Source: Flavobacteriales bacterium (lineage in GTDB: Bacteria > Bacteroidota > Bacteroidia > Flavobacteriales_D > Parvicellaceae). Taken from it: 54,897 nt of DNA. A program made the translations under genes and the position numbers. Shown in pieces: positions 17,031-25,741 of the stretch (its first letter is position 1; each line of letters starts with the position of its first letter). The notes beneath the pieces were generated by a model, which was not told where the DNA came from, did not search any database, and was given only the letters and a program-made list of their open reading frames with translations. Location of the stretch: the NCBI GenBank assembly GCA_025210295.1, contig JAOASC010000042.1:1-54897 (forward strand). The letters run 5' to 3'.

Positions 17031-17687
17031 ATGGCAGATTCTTTTGCGATAGACGTTAATCAATTGCTTTGGGGAGAAAATAAAATGTTTTCAAAGAGAA
17101 TAGGCCTTTATTTCGGAACGTTTAACCCCATACATGTTGGGCATTTAATTATTGCGAATCACATCGTTAATAATACGCCTTTGGATGAGGTCTGGTTTGT
17201 TGTTTCACCACATAATCCTCATAAAAAGAAAGCAAGTCTGTTGGCCGATTATCATCGGTTGAATTTGGTAAAAGAAGCAATAGATGATAACGAAAATTTT
17301 AGAGCGTCTGATATAGAGTTTAAGTTGCCACAGCCATCATATACAGCTACAACATTGGCTTATTTACACGAAAAATACCCCAACAAAGAATTTACCTTGA
17401 TTATGGGGGGGGATAATTTACGTTCGCTGCATAAATGGAAAAATTTTGAAACAATTATCGAGAATCATAAAATCATTGTTTATCCTAGAAATAAAACGGT
17501 ACAAGAGGAAAGTTTATTACCACCACAAGTTAAAAGTGCTCAAATAGCAGTGTTACAAGATGTGCCTTTTATGGATATTTCGGCTAGTTTTATTCGGCAG
17601 TCGATAAAAAAAGGGAAAGATGTTCGTTATTTACTTCCTGAGCCCGTTTTAAAGTATATCGATGAAATGAATTTCTATAAAGGTTAA
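17031..17687 (+). CDS. nadD: Nicotinate-nucleotide adenylyltransferase
   Basis: Adenylates nicotinate mononucleotide in NAD synthesis. The nucleotidyltransferase motif GTFNPIHVGH is at 29-38 and the C-terminal ISASFIRQ at about 185-192. In relatives the GTFNP motif lies near residue 8-10, so the real start may be the ATG at 17085 (MFSKRIGLYFG), giving 200 residues. The ATG at 17031 is kept because it lies 3 bases after gmk, like the other joins in this operon; the choice is open. Last gene of yicC-gmk-nadD. Confidence 0.93.
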   Translation: MADSFAIDVNQLLWGENKMFSKRIGLYFGTFNPIHVGHLIIANHIVNNTPLDEVWFVVSPHNPHKKKASLLADYHRLNLVKEAIDDNENFRASDIEFKLPQPSYTATTLAYLHEKYPNKEFTLIMGGDNLRSLHKWKNFETIIENHKIIVYPRNKTVQEESLLPPQVKSAQIAVLQDVPFMDISASFIRQSIKKGKDVRYLLPEPVLKYIDEMNFYKG

Positions 17688-17756
17688 AGCCAAATGCTTG
17701 GTAGCGGAAATTAGAGGTAAAATCTACAAGAACATCAATTCTTTCTAATATTTCTT

Positions 17757-17764
17757 TATATTCG
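17757..17764 (+). promoter_or_regulatory. Possible -7 element of the Ile-Pro-repeat gene
   Basis: TATATTCG matches TAnnTTTG at seven of eight bases and ends 6 bases before the ATG at 17771, which would make the mRNA nearly leaderless. Confidence 0.35.
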
Positions 17765-17770
17765 TATTCT

Positions 17771-18595
17771 ATGTTTAAAAATCTAACTAAGTTTCAAAAG
17801 CGAATAATGCTATTTTTAACATTAGCATTTGTTGTGAGTTTTATACTAATTGGAGTGCTGCTTGCAGCCTTAAAAATTATGGAGTTTAGGTTGAATGGTA
17901 TTGGAAATACTATGGAAGAAATGGCCGTTCAACATATTATTACCGATGTAGAAGTAAATGAAGATATTCCTTTGAATTCAGCCATATCTGTTACAGATGA
18001 TTTGACAGTAAATATTGATATGTTTATCTCGACAGAGATTCCATTTACAGCCATGATACCTGTTTCAGAGGAAATGATGGTTCCAATTCGAATGGGGGTA
18101 AAAGATTATATCGCTTTAGATACTTTAATTTGGGTAAAAGATCAAATTACTATTTTGGTAGATGATACGATTCCATTGGATCAAAAAATGAAAATGACGA
18201 TTTTTGGAAAAGATAAAGGACCGTCAGTTCCTATTAAATCTAAAATTCCACTCAACCAAAGTTTATTGGTCGATTTTGAAGAGCCTTTACCTGTAAAAAG
18301 TACAATTCCTATCGATATGTTGATTGTAGATACTTTGCCTATTGGTATAGAGATGAGTATTCCTGTTGATGTAATGGTTCCTGTTAGGATTCCTATTAAA
18401 CAAACCGCTAAAATTAGTTTTAATGGGCCTATGCCTGTTGATGCGATGATTCCTATTTCAATGAAAATACCTGTAGATATTCCTTTGGAAGAAACTTCGT
18501 TAGCAAAGTATTTTAGGAAGTTAGCAGAAGGGTTGAAAGGGTTGACAAGTACAGATTTACAAGATGTAATGGAAGAGGAAGAGAGTGAGGGTTAA
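17771..18595 (+). CDS. Membrane-anchored protein with Ile-Pro repeats, unknown function
   Basis: A 274-residue protein I do not recognise. Residues 13-36 form one transmembrane helix near the N-terminus. The body (about 60-240) is an unusual repeat region with at least fifteen [ILVM]-Pro dipeptides, often six residues apart (P91/97, P154/160, P174/180, P198/204, P222/228/234). The best-ordered part, 173-244, shows three ~24-residue units starting LPVK, IPVD and MPVD. Few Cys and alternating hydrophobic residues suggest short beta-strands separated by Pro turns, perhaps a beta-solenoid or elongated rod in the periplasm. The C-terminus (245-274) is helical then acidic. It ends in a TTAA shared with the rarA stop. 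Confidence 0.75.
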   Translation: MFKNLTKFQKRIMLFLTLAFVVSFILIGVLLAALKIMEFRLNGIGNTMEEMAVQHIITDVEVNEDIPLNSAISVTDDLTVNIDMFISTEIPFTAMIPVSEEMMVPIRMGVKDYIALDTLIWVKDQITILVDDTIPLDQKMKMTIFGKDKGPSVPIKSKIPLNQSLLVDFEEPLPVKSTIPIDMLIVDTLPIGIEMSIPVDVMVPVRIPIKQTAKISFNGPMPVDAMIPISMKIPVDIPLEETSLAKYFRKLAEGLKGLTSTDLQDVMEEEESEG

Positions 18596-19878
18596 TACCC
18601 ATATTTTCCTTTCCAAACCCAGTTTAAGTATTTTTTTAAGTCTTGTTCTCTTTTGTTGGCACTAGGTGTATAGAGTTTTGTGTTGGCTATTGTGTCTGGT
18701 AAAAACTCTTGAGTATGAAGTGTGGATGTGTTTTCGTGAGAATACTGGTAGTTTTCCCCATATCCAATGTCTTTCATTAATTTTGTTGGTGCATTTCTTA
18801 AATGAAGTGGTACAGGCAAATCTCCAGTGCTTTTTACCAATTGTTGTGCATTGTTAATGGCCATGTAGGAGGCATTACTCTTTGGTGAGCTTGCCAAGTA
18901 TATAATGCATTGCGAAAGAATAATACGGCTTTCAGGCCATCCTATTTTGCTAACGGCGTCAAAGCAAGTATTGGCCATTACTAGAGCTGTTGGGTTAGCA
19001 TTTCCAATGTCTTCAGAAGCAAGTATTAATAAGCGTCTAGCAATAAATTTAGGCTCTTCGCCCCCCTCAATCATTCTTGCCATCCAGTATAGAGCAGCAT
19101 TGGGGTCGCTACCTCTAATAGATTTGATCATGGCAGAAACAATGTCGTAATGCTGCTCGCCATTTTTATCATAATTGGTCAAACTTTGTTGTACATTCTC
19201 AAGTACAAATTGATTGGTGATTTTTCTATTGTGAACAGGAAGTGCGTTGATAGCAATCTCTAGACTATTGAGTAATTTTCTGGCATCTCCCCCAGAGATT
19301 CTCAGAAGAGCTTCAGTTTCGACAAGTTCAACCCGTTCTTTTTTTAGCAAAGAATCTTCAGTTAAAGCTTTGTTTAATAAGGCTTCAAGGTCTTCTTTTG
19401 AATGGTGTTCAAGAATGTAGGTTTGACACCTCGATAGAAGGGCAGATATTACTTCAAAAGAGGGGTTCTCAGTTGTTGCGCCAATCAACGTAATGATTCC
19501 TTTTTCAACTGCATTTAAAAGAGAATCCTGCTGTGATTTACTAAAGCGATGGATCTCATCAATGAACAAGACGGCACTTTGTCCACCAAACATCCCTTGG
19601 CTTTGCACTTTGTTAATGACCTCTCTGATATCTTTTACACCACTGTTGATGGCAGAAAGTGTATAAAAAGGTCGGTCTAAGGTTTCTGAAATGATTTGAG
19701 CTAAAGTTGTTTTCCCTACACCAGGAGGACCCCAGAATAACATCGATGGAAGGCTCCCACTTTCTATAGCGTTTCTTAAAGGCTTATTGTTTCCTACTAA
19801 GTGTTGTTGTCCAAAATAATCATCCAATGATTTCGGACGCATACGTTCTGCTAATGGTATGTGGTTAGATGAATGAAT
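18592..19878 (-). CDS. rarA: Replication-associated recombination protein A (AAA+ ATPase)
   Basis: RarA/MgsA acts at stalled replication forks with SSB. The Walker A motif GPPGVGKTT, Walker [10 protein letters not shown] and sensor 1 [10 protein letters not shown] are all present, followed by the C-terminal tetramerisation region with [11 protein letters not shown] and [11 protein letters not shown]. The first ATG is at 19842, but the conserved N-terminal motif PLAERMRP continues in frame upstream of it, and the only possible starts before the TGA at 19882-19884 are non-canonical: ATT (19876-19878) or ATA. The ATT start is chosen because a perfect -7 element ends 17 bases before it. From the ATG alone the protein is 416 residues; from ATT, 428. 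Confidence 0.9.
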   Translation of the reverse strand: MHSSNHIPLAERMRPKSLDDYFGQQHLVGNNKPLRNAIESGSLPSMLFWGPPGVGKTTLAQIISETLDRPFYTLSAINSGVKDIREVINKVQSQGMFGGQSAVLFIDEIHRFSKSQQDSLLNAVEKGIITLIGATTENPSFEVISALLSRCQTYILEHHSKEDLEALLNKALTEDSLLKKERVELVETEALLRISGGDARKLLNSLEIAINALPVHNRKITNQFVLENVQQSLTNYDKNGEQHYDIVSAMIKSIRGSDPNAALYWMARMIEGGEEPKFIARRLLILASEDIGNANPTALVMANTCFDAVSKIGWPESRIILSQCIIYLASSPKSNASYMAINNAQQLVKSTGDLPVPLHLRNAPTKLMKDIGYGENYQYSHENTSTLHTQEFLPDTIANTKLYTPSANKREQDLKKYLNWVWKGKYGY

Positions 19879-19895
19879 AGCTCAATGTTTTTTTT

Positions 19896-19903
19896 CAAAA
19901 ATA
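19896..19903 (-). promoter_or_regulatory. -7 element of rarA
   Basis: TATTTTTG on the minus strand (TAnnTTTG). It lies 17 bases before the proposed ATT start and 53 bases before the first ATG. It supports the upstream start, since most leaders here are short. Confidence 0.6.
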
Positions 19904-19977
19904 GAGGTAATAAATTGAAAAAACTATAAAAAAAATAACGAGTTTTACTTGCCCTAGTATAACTACATATAAATTAT

Positions 19978-19985
19978 TACATTTG
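19978..19985 (+). promoter_or_regulatory. -7 element of the envelope operon
   Basis: TACATTTG, a full TAnnTTTG match, ending 8 bases before the ATG at 19994. It is probably the main promoter of the nine-gene run to 29071, and implies a leaderless or nearly leaderless first gene. Confidence 0.6.
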
Positions 19986-19993
19986 CAGTCATT

Positions 19994-20242
19994 ATGAGAA
20001 CAGTTACAAAGATAGATCATCCGAAACTGGATGTAAGCATCTTTTTAAGAGAAAATAAGTACATTGTTAAGATCGTCCTCGATCAGTATGAGCAAGTTTA
20101 TCGACTTAGTCAAGCTGATGTTATGGGGATGGATGATATGGAAAAACTAGTTTCTAAGGAGTTTTTAGATAAAGTATACATGCGATTTGTAGAAATGAGT
20201 AAAGATTTTGCAGAGGCGTTCAGAAATATAAACCTTGGGTAA
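19994..20242 (+). CDS. Hypothetical 82-residue protein
   Basis: A small cytosolic protein with no signal peptide or membrane segment. The first half is strand-rich (LDVSIFLRENKYIVKIVLDQ), the second helical (KEFLDKVYMRFVEMSKDFAEAFRNI). Its size and fold order recall small regulatory proteins, but I find no known motif; a ZapA-like identity was considered and not supported. It heads the lipid A operon, 6 bases before the OmpH-like gene, behind a perfect promoter. Confidence 0.75.
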   Translation: MRTVTKIDHPKLDVSIFLRENKYIVKIVLDQYEQVYRLSQADVMGMDDMEKLVSKEFLDKVYMRFVEMSKDFAEAFRNINLG

Positions 20243-20248
20243 TTTAAT

Positions 20249-20908
20249 ATGAATACAAAGACACTAACGATAACAAATGTCGTTTTAATTATAGCTGTAA
20301 TTATTTTGTTTGTAATGCAGTTAGCAGGAGGAAAAAATGTTCAAGAAAAAGAGCTTGAAGTAAAAAATCCATTAGCAACCGATAGCCTTGAGGTTAAAGA
20401 AGATGTTGAGGTTGTGAAAAAGTTTAATGTAGCATTTGTAAACAGTGATACTGTTACGACTTATTATGAGTTTTCTAGGGAAATGACTGCGAAATTGCAA
20501 GAGAAACAAACCTCAGCAGAGCGTAAGTTGAAAGGGTTGTATTCCAAATATGAGAAGCAAAGAAAATCATTTGAAGAGCAAGCTCCAATTATGGGACAAC
20601 AAGAGTTACAACGAAAAGCTCAGGAGATAGGTTTGTTGGAGCAGAGTATTCTACAAAAAGAGCAAGAGTTATCAGCGTCTTTGGCAAAGAAAGAAGCAGA
20701 GGTGATGTCTGATTATGTTTATGAAACCGATCGTTTTATGCAAGTTATCGGAAAAGAATTGGGCTATGACTATGTCCTAAGTTACAGAGTTGGCGGTCCT
20801 ATGCTATATGCTAATCCAGAGTTAGATATTACTGATAAGGTAATAGAGCTGCTGAATCAAGAATACAAAAAAAGTAAAGCAACTGAGCAACCATCTGTAG
20901 AAAAATAG
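20249..20908 (+). CDS. OmpH/Skp-like periplasmic chaperone, membrane-anchored
   Basis: A 219-residue protein of the OmpH/Skp family, which escorts unfolded outer-membrane proteins in the periplasm. An uncleaved-looking N-terminal helix (8-26) probably anchors it in the inner membrane, followed by a linker. The OmpH part (about 59-200) starts with VAFVNSDTV, has a long charged coiled coil (about 78-165) and ends in the conserved GYDYVLSY...[12 protein letters not shown]. The link to lpxD just downstream matches the Skp-LpxD order known in many Gram-negative bacteria. Confidence 0.85.
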   Translation: MNTKTLTITNVVLIIAVIILFVMQLAGGKNVQEKELEVKNPLATDSLEVKEDVEVVKKFNVAFVNSDTVTTYYEFSREMTAKLQEKQTSAERKLKGLYSKYEKQRKSFEEQAPIMGQQELQRKAQEIGLLEQSILQKEQELSASLAKKEAEVMSDYVYETDRFMQVIGKELGYDYVLSYRVGGPMLYANPELDITDKVIELLNQEYKKSKATEQPSVEK

Positions 20909-20922
20909 ATTATACTAGGATA

Positions 20923-21960
20923 ATGGAGTTTACAGCAGAACAAATAGCAGGATTATTAGGGGGAGAAGTAGAGGGAGATCAAAATGCCAAAGTTAATGGA
21001 ATGGCTAAAATAGAAGAAGGTAAGGCAGGAACCATTACTTTCTTAGCAAATCCCAAATACGAAGATTTTATCTATACTACTAAAGCAACAATAGCTTTAG
21101 TGAATAAAAGTTTTGAACCCGTAAAAACATTGCCTCAAGGGTTGACTTTGATAAGAGTCGAAGATGCTTATCAAGCTTTATCTACATTGTTGGGATATTA
21201 TGATCAAATGAATCAACAGAAGTCAGGTGTTGAACAACCATCATATATTAGCGAAACGGTAACAATGGGAGAGGGATGTTATGTTGGAGCATTTGCTTAT
21301 ATTGGAGAGAATGTAGTATTAGGTAATCATGTAAAAGTATACCCTCATGCTTATATTGGAGATGGAACAACAATAGGAGATGACTCGGTTATTTATTCTG
21401 GAGCAAAAGTATACCATAACTGTGTGATTGGTAAAGCTTGTACTTTACATTCAGGGGTGATATTAGGCTCTGATGGATTTGGGTTTGCTCCAAGTGCTGC
21501 TAATAATTACCAAAAAGTACCCCAGATAGGAAATGTTATACTCGAAGACTATGTAGAAATAGGTTCTAATTCTACCATAGATAGAGCAACAATGGGAAGC
21601 ACTATTATCAAAAAAGGAGTAAAATTAGATAACTTGATACAAGTCGCTCATAATGTAGAGATTGGAGAAAATACAGTGATTGCGGCACAAACTGGAATAG
21701 CAGGTTCAGCGAAGCTAGGGAAAAATATGATGATTGGAGGTCAGGTTGGAATAGTAGGGCATATTCAAATCGCAGATGAGGTTAAAATTGCCGCTCAATC
21801 AGGAATAGGACAAAGTATTGTTAAAAAAGGAGAGATTGTACAAGGTTCTCCAGCTTTTTCTATAGGTGATTATAAAAGGAGTTATGTCCTCTTTAGAGGA
21901 TTGCCAAAGTTAAGAGCACAAATTATTGAGTTAGAAAACAAAATACAAGACGAAGAATAA
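20923..21960 (+). CDS. lpxD: UDP-3-O-acylglucosamine N-acyltransferase
   Basis: Adds the N-linked 3-hydroxyacyl chain of lipid A, the third step of the Raetz pathway. The 345 residues have the uridine-binding N-domain (about 1-100), a left-handed beta-helix of hexapeptide repeats (about 105-310) and a C-terminal helix. The catalytic His is H243 in QVAHNVEIG. The motif GSDGFGFAP, conserved in LpxD, is present. It lies 14 bases after the OmpH-like gene. Confidence 0.96.
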   Translation: MEFTAEQIAGLLGGEVEGDQNAKVNGMAKIEEGKAGTITFLANPKYEDFIYTTKATIALVNKSFEPVKTLPQGLTLIRVEDAYQALSTLLGYYDQMNQQKSGVEQPSYISETVTMGEGCYVGAFAYIGENVVLGNHVKVYPHAYIGDGTTIGDDSVIYSGAKVYHNCVIGKACTLHSGVILGSDGFGFAPSAANNYQKVPQIGNVILEDYVEIGSNSTIDRATMGSTIIKKGVKLDNLIQVAHNVEIGENTVIAAQTGIAGSAKLGKNMMIGGQVGIVGHIQIADEVKIAAQSGIGQSIVKKGEIVQGSPAFSIGDYKRSYVLFRGLPKLRAQIIELENKIQDEE

Positions 21961-21973
21961 TACATTACCATAT

Positions 21974-23368
21974 ATGTACACTAAACAACACACACTTAAA
22001 TCATCAATTACATATAGTAGCGTAGGATTGCATACTGGCGCAAAAGTAAATGTAGTAATTGAACCAGCTCCAATTAATCATGGATATAAGTTTCAAAGAG
22101 TTGACGTAGAGGGACAGCCTATTATTCCAGCAGATGCTGATTTGGTTGTTGATACACAAAGAGGAACTACCCTTGAAAAAAATGGGGTAAGAATCCATAC
22201 TACAGAACATTTATTGGCCGCTTTATATGGAATGCAAGTCGATAATGCTTTAATCAAGATTGATGGTCCAGAAATGCCTATAATGGATGGAAGCTCTCAG
22301 GCTTTTGTTGATGGTATTGTTCAAGTTGGATTAGAAGAACAAGATGCCGATAGAGATTTCTTTGAGTTTAAAGAAAATCAACCATTTGAAGATTTGGAAA
22401 AAGGGGTTGAAATGTTGGCAATACCATACGATGACTTCCGCTTAACGGTTATGGTTGATTATAACTCGCCAGTCTTAGGAACTCAACACGCTTCAATGTA
22501 TGAGATTTCTGAGTTTAAAGATAATATTGCTCCTTGTAGAACTTTTGTTTTCTTAAGAGAGTTGGAAACACTAGCGCGTGCAGGTTTAATTAAAGGAGGG
22601 GATATTGATAATGCAATCGTCCTTGTCGAAAGAGAAAATGTTCCACAATCAGAGTTAGATGAATTAGCTAAGTTACTTGGAAAAGAAGATTTGGATATTA
22701 AAATAAAAGGGAATACACTCAATAATATTGAACTTAAATTTTTGAATGAACCAGCTCGTCATAAGCTGTTAGATATTATGGGAGATTTGGCGTTAGTAGG
22801 AAAACCTATTAAAGGTCATATTTTAGCAGCAAGACCTGGGCATTCAGGAAATGTTTCGCTAGCTAAAATTATTAAAGGAATTATCAAAAAACAGGCAAAA
22901 CAGCCAAGAGAATTTGATTTAGCTAAAACACCAATCTATAATATCAATGACATCGAAAAGATGTTGCCACATCGTTATCCGTTTTTATTAGTGGATAAGA
23001 TTATGGAAATGGATGAAAATAGAATTGTAGGGGTTAAGAATATTACCATGAATGAACCTCAATTTACTGGGCATTTTCCTAACAATCCTGTAATGCCTGG
23101 TGTTCTTCAAATAGAGGCTATGGCACAAGTTGGGGGAATTTTTTCGTTGAGTAAGGTAGATGAGCCCGAAAAATATTCAACTTATTTTATGAAAATAGAT
23201 AAGGTTAAGTTTAAGAAAAAAGTGATACCTGGAGATACTGTAGTTTTTGAATTGTTCTTACTTTCTCCAATAAGAAGAGGTTTGGTCGAAATGGGAGGTA
23301 AAGCCTATGTAAATGGAGAGGTTTGCATGGAAGCAGAAATGTTAGCGCAAGTAGTTAAAGATAAATAA
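21974..23368 (+). CDS. lpxC-fabZ: Bifunctional UDP-3-O-acyl-GlcNAc deacetylase / 3-hydroxyacyl-ACP dehydratase
   Basis: A fusion found throughout Bacteroidota. The LpxC part (1-~305) deacetylates UDP-3-O-acyl-GlcNAc, the committed step of lipid A synthesis; it has the zinc motif HTTEHLLAAL and the second metal/active-site region EPARHKLLDIMGDLAL. The FabZ part (~315-464) dehydrates 3-hydroxyacyl-ACP in fatty-acid elongation; its active-site His is H333 in LPHRYPF and its Glu is E381 in VLQIEAMAQ. The fusion joins two enzymes that compete for 3-hydroxyacyl-ACP. Confidence 0.96.
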   Translation: MYTKQHTLKSSITYSSVGLHTGAKVNVVIEPAPINHGYKFQRVDVEGQPIIPADADLVVDTQRGTTLEKNGVRIHTTEHLLAALYGMQVDNALIKIDGPEMPIMDGSSQAFVDGIVQVGLEEQDADRDFFEFKENQPFEDLEKGVEMLAIPYDDFRLTVMVDYNSPVLGTQHASMYEISEFKDNIAPCRTFVFLRELETLARAGLIKGGDIDNAIVLVERENVPQSELDELAKLLGKEDLDIKIKGNTLNNIELKFLNEPARHKLLDIMGDLALVGKPIKGHILAARPGHSGNVSLAKIIKGIIKKQAKQPREFDLAKTPIYNINDIEKMLPHRYPFLLVDKIMEMDENRIVGVKNITMNEPQFTGHFPNNPVMPGVLQIEAMAQVGGIFSLSKVDEPEKYSTYFMKIDKVKFKKKVIPGDTVVFELFLLSPIRRGLVEMGGKAYVNGEVCMEAEMLAQVVKDK

Positions 23369-23442
23369 GATTTAATTCTAAATACAATAAAGAACTATCA
23401 GTTGCTCCCTAAATGCTGGTAGTAAATAATAAAAATAAACAC

Positions 23443-24222
23443 ATGAATAAAGAAGCACTTAGATTTGTTCATCCTGATGCCAAAATAGGTGAAAATGTTA
23501 CAATAGAGCCTTTTGCAACAATATATGGAGATGTAGAGATTGGTGATGGAACATGGATTGGTCCAAACGTAGTTATTATGGATGGAGCCAGAATCGGGAA
23601 GAATTGTAAAATTTATCCAGGTGCTGTTATTTCAGCTGTTTCACAAGATCTAAAGTATAAAGGGGAGTATACAACGACCCATATTGGTGATAATACAGTT
23701 ATTAGAGAATGTGTTACGATTCATAAAGGGACAGCAGATCGTGAAAAAACAGTAGTAGGAGATAATTGTTTGTTAATGGCTTATGTTCATGTTGCGCACG
23801 ATTGTATTGTTGGGAATAATGTAATCATCGCCAACAGTACACAGTTGGCAGGGCATATTGTTGTTGGAGATAATGTCGTGATTGAGGGGATGGTAGGTGT
23901 TCAACAATTTGTAAATATTGGAGATCATGCGTTCGTAGCAGGGAGTACTAATGTTAGAAAAAATATTCCTCCTTATGTCAAAGCAGCAAGAGAGCCTTTG
24001 TCATATATTGGGGTCAATTCAATAGGGCTAAGAAGAAGAGGGTTTACAGATGATCAGGTTAAGAATATCGAAGATACTTACCGAATTCTTTATGTTCAAA
24101 ACAGTAATGTTTCTTCGGGGATCAAAATTGCTGATGCTGAGCTTCCTGATTCAGATGAAAAAAGTAAAATTATTGATTTTATTAAGTCTTCTACAAAGGG
24201 GATAATGAGAGGGATTTCTTAA
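23443..24222 (+). CDS. lpxA: UDP-N-acetylglucosamine O-acyltransferase
   Basis: First enzyme of lipid A synthesis, acylating UDP-GlcNAc at O-3. From the ATG at 23443 it has 259 residues, the usual length; a longer reading from 23413 adds ten residues with no counterpart. The hexapeptide beta-helix covers about 8-190, and the catalytic His is H119 in MAYVHVAHD. The C-terminal helical part is complete. It follows lpxC-fabZ after 74 bases without a visible promoter. Confidence 0.95.
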   Translation: MNKEALRFVHPDAKIGENVTIEPFATIYGDVEIGDGTWIGPNVVIMDGARIGKNCKIYPGAVISAVSQDLKYKGEYTTTHIGDNTVIRECVTIHKGTADREKTVVGDNCLLMAYVHVAHDCIVGNNVIIANSTQLAGHIVVGDNVVIEGMVGVQQFVNIGDHAFVAGSTNVRKNIPPYVKAAREPLSYIGVNSIGLRRRGFTDDQVKNIEDTYRILYVQNSNVSSGIKIADAELPDSDEKSKIIDFIKSSTKGIMRGIS

Positions 24223-24231
24223 GGTGTGTCT

Positions 24232-25734
24232 ATGAGAAAAATCATTGCTTTGTGTTTGGGAGCGTCAATGCTTAGTTGTGGAATAACTAAAAAAGGTGTT
24301 GTAGAAACAGTTGGGTATAAAGAAGCAGATTTTTATGCAAAAACAATTTCTTCACAAGAACTTAAAGAGCATTTAACTGTTTTAGCTTCTGACGAGTATG
24401 AGGGAAGAGAAACGGCAATGCCAGGCCAAAAAAAAGCCGCGGAATACATTACCAATTATTTTAAAAGTATCGGGTTAGCCCCAGGTGCAATCGACTCGTA
24501 CCAACAAAGTTTTCCAGTTGTTGTTAAGGATCCCTCAAAAGTGGAGATAACAGTAGGTGAGCATCAACTCAGTTTTTTAGAAGATTTCTTTTACATTGGG
24601 TCATTTGCAGATACCAATATGAAAGATTTGGAGTTGGTGTATTTAAACTATGGAGTTGTTGGAGAGAATTACTCTGATTATAAAGATATTGATGTTCAAG
24701 GGAAAGTTGTTGTCATAAAAGAAGGAGTACCAGAGGGCGTTCAGTTGAAAGGGGATTGGAATAACTGGAGAAAGAAAATTGCAGTCGCTGAAAGTCATGG
24801 AGCGGTAGCATTGTTTACAATTAAAAATGATTTTGAAGATCGAGTAGAGCGAATTAAATATTATGTTCAAAACCCTCGAATGGAATTACATAATAAAGGA
24901 AACCAAAAAAAGATAACTTCGATTCCAAATTTATTTATCTCACCTGCAGTAGCTCAAAATAAGTTTAAAATAGTAGAAGAGAACTATCCAATGTTATTGC
25001 CAGAGAAAGTATCGTTAAACTTAGCTATAGATCAAATTTTATCTTCCGAAAATGTGCTAGGGTTTATAGAGGGAACAGATCTAAAGGATGAGGTGGTAGT
25101 GGTCACAGCACATTATGATCATTTAGGGTATGATGCTGGTGAAGTTTGTAATGGAGCAGATGATGATGGCTCAGGAACCGTGGCTGTGTTAGCGTTGGCA
25201 AAGGCTTTTTCTGAAGCAAAAGCTAAGGGGCATAGCCCAAGGAGAAGTATTTTGTTTATGACCGTTTCTGGAGAAGAAAAAGGACTACTTGGTTCACAGT
25301 ATTATACAGAAAATCCAGTTTATCCTCTTGAAAATACAGTGGTGAATTTGAATATCGATATGATTGGTAGAGTAGATGATCACCATACCAATAATAATTA
25401 TGTGTATTTAATAGGTTCAGATAAAATTAGTTCAGATTTGCATGATATCAATGAAAAGATGAACAAAGATAGGGTTAAATTGGAACTCGATTATACCTAT
25501 AATGACGAGGCGGATCCTAATCGTTTTTATTACCGTTCTGATCATTATAATTTTGCCAAAAACGATATTCCTGTGATCTTTTATTTTAGTGGTACCCATA
25601 TTGATTACCATAAACCTACAGATGATGTAGATAAGATAGATTTTGAAAAGATAGAAAAAACTACTAAATTGGTGTTCTATACAGCCTGGGAGGTAGCTAA
25701 TCGTAAGTCTTCTCTTAACCGAATAAATAAATAG
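24232..25734 (+). CDS. M28 family metallopeptidase lipoprotein
   Basis: A 500-residue exported zinc aminopeptidase-like protein. The N-terminal signal ends in the lipobox SMLSC (C16), so it is a lipoprotein; a GTG two codons upstream is possible but less likely. The PA-like insert lies about 120-270. The zinc ligands in the M28 domain are H294 and D296 (AHYDH), D310 (ADDDGSG), E348/E349 (GEEKG), D376 (NIDMIG) and H460 (DYHKPTDD), all present, so it should be active, probably trimming peptides in the periplasm or on the outer membrane. Confidence 0.88.
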   Translation: MRKIIALCLGASMLSCGITKKGVVETVGYKEADFYAKTISSQELKEHLTVLASDEYEGRETAMPGQKKAAEYITNYFKSIGLAPGAIDSYQQSFPVVVKDPSKVEITVGEHQLSFLEDFFYIGSFADTNMKDLELVYLNYGVVGENYSDYKDIDVQGKVVVIKEGVPEGVQLKGDWNNWRKKIAVAESHGAVALFTIKNDFEDRVERIKYYVQNPRMELHNKGNQKKITSIPNLFISPAVAQNKFKIVEENYPMLLPEKVSLNLAIDQILSSENVLGFIEGTDLKDEVVVVTAHYDHLGYDAGEVCNGADDDGSGTVAVLALAKAFSEAKAKGHSPRRSILFMTVSGEEKGLLGSQYYTENPVYPLENTVVNLNIDMIGRVDDHHTNNNYVYLIGSDKISSDLHDINEKMNKDRVKLELDYTYNDEADPNRFYYRSDHYNFAKNDIPVIFYFSGTHIDYHKPTDDVDKIDFEKIEKTTKLVFYTAWEVANRKSSLNRINK

Positions 25735-25741
25735 AGCCAAC

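Noticed and set aside
19994..20242. Identification of the 82-residue protein as ZapA
   Set aside because: Size and position are suggestive, but the ZapA sequence pattern is not visible.
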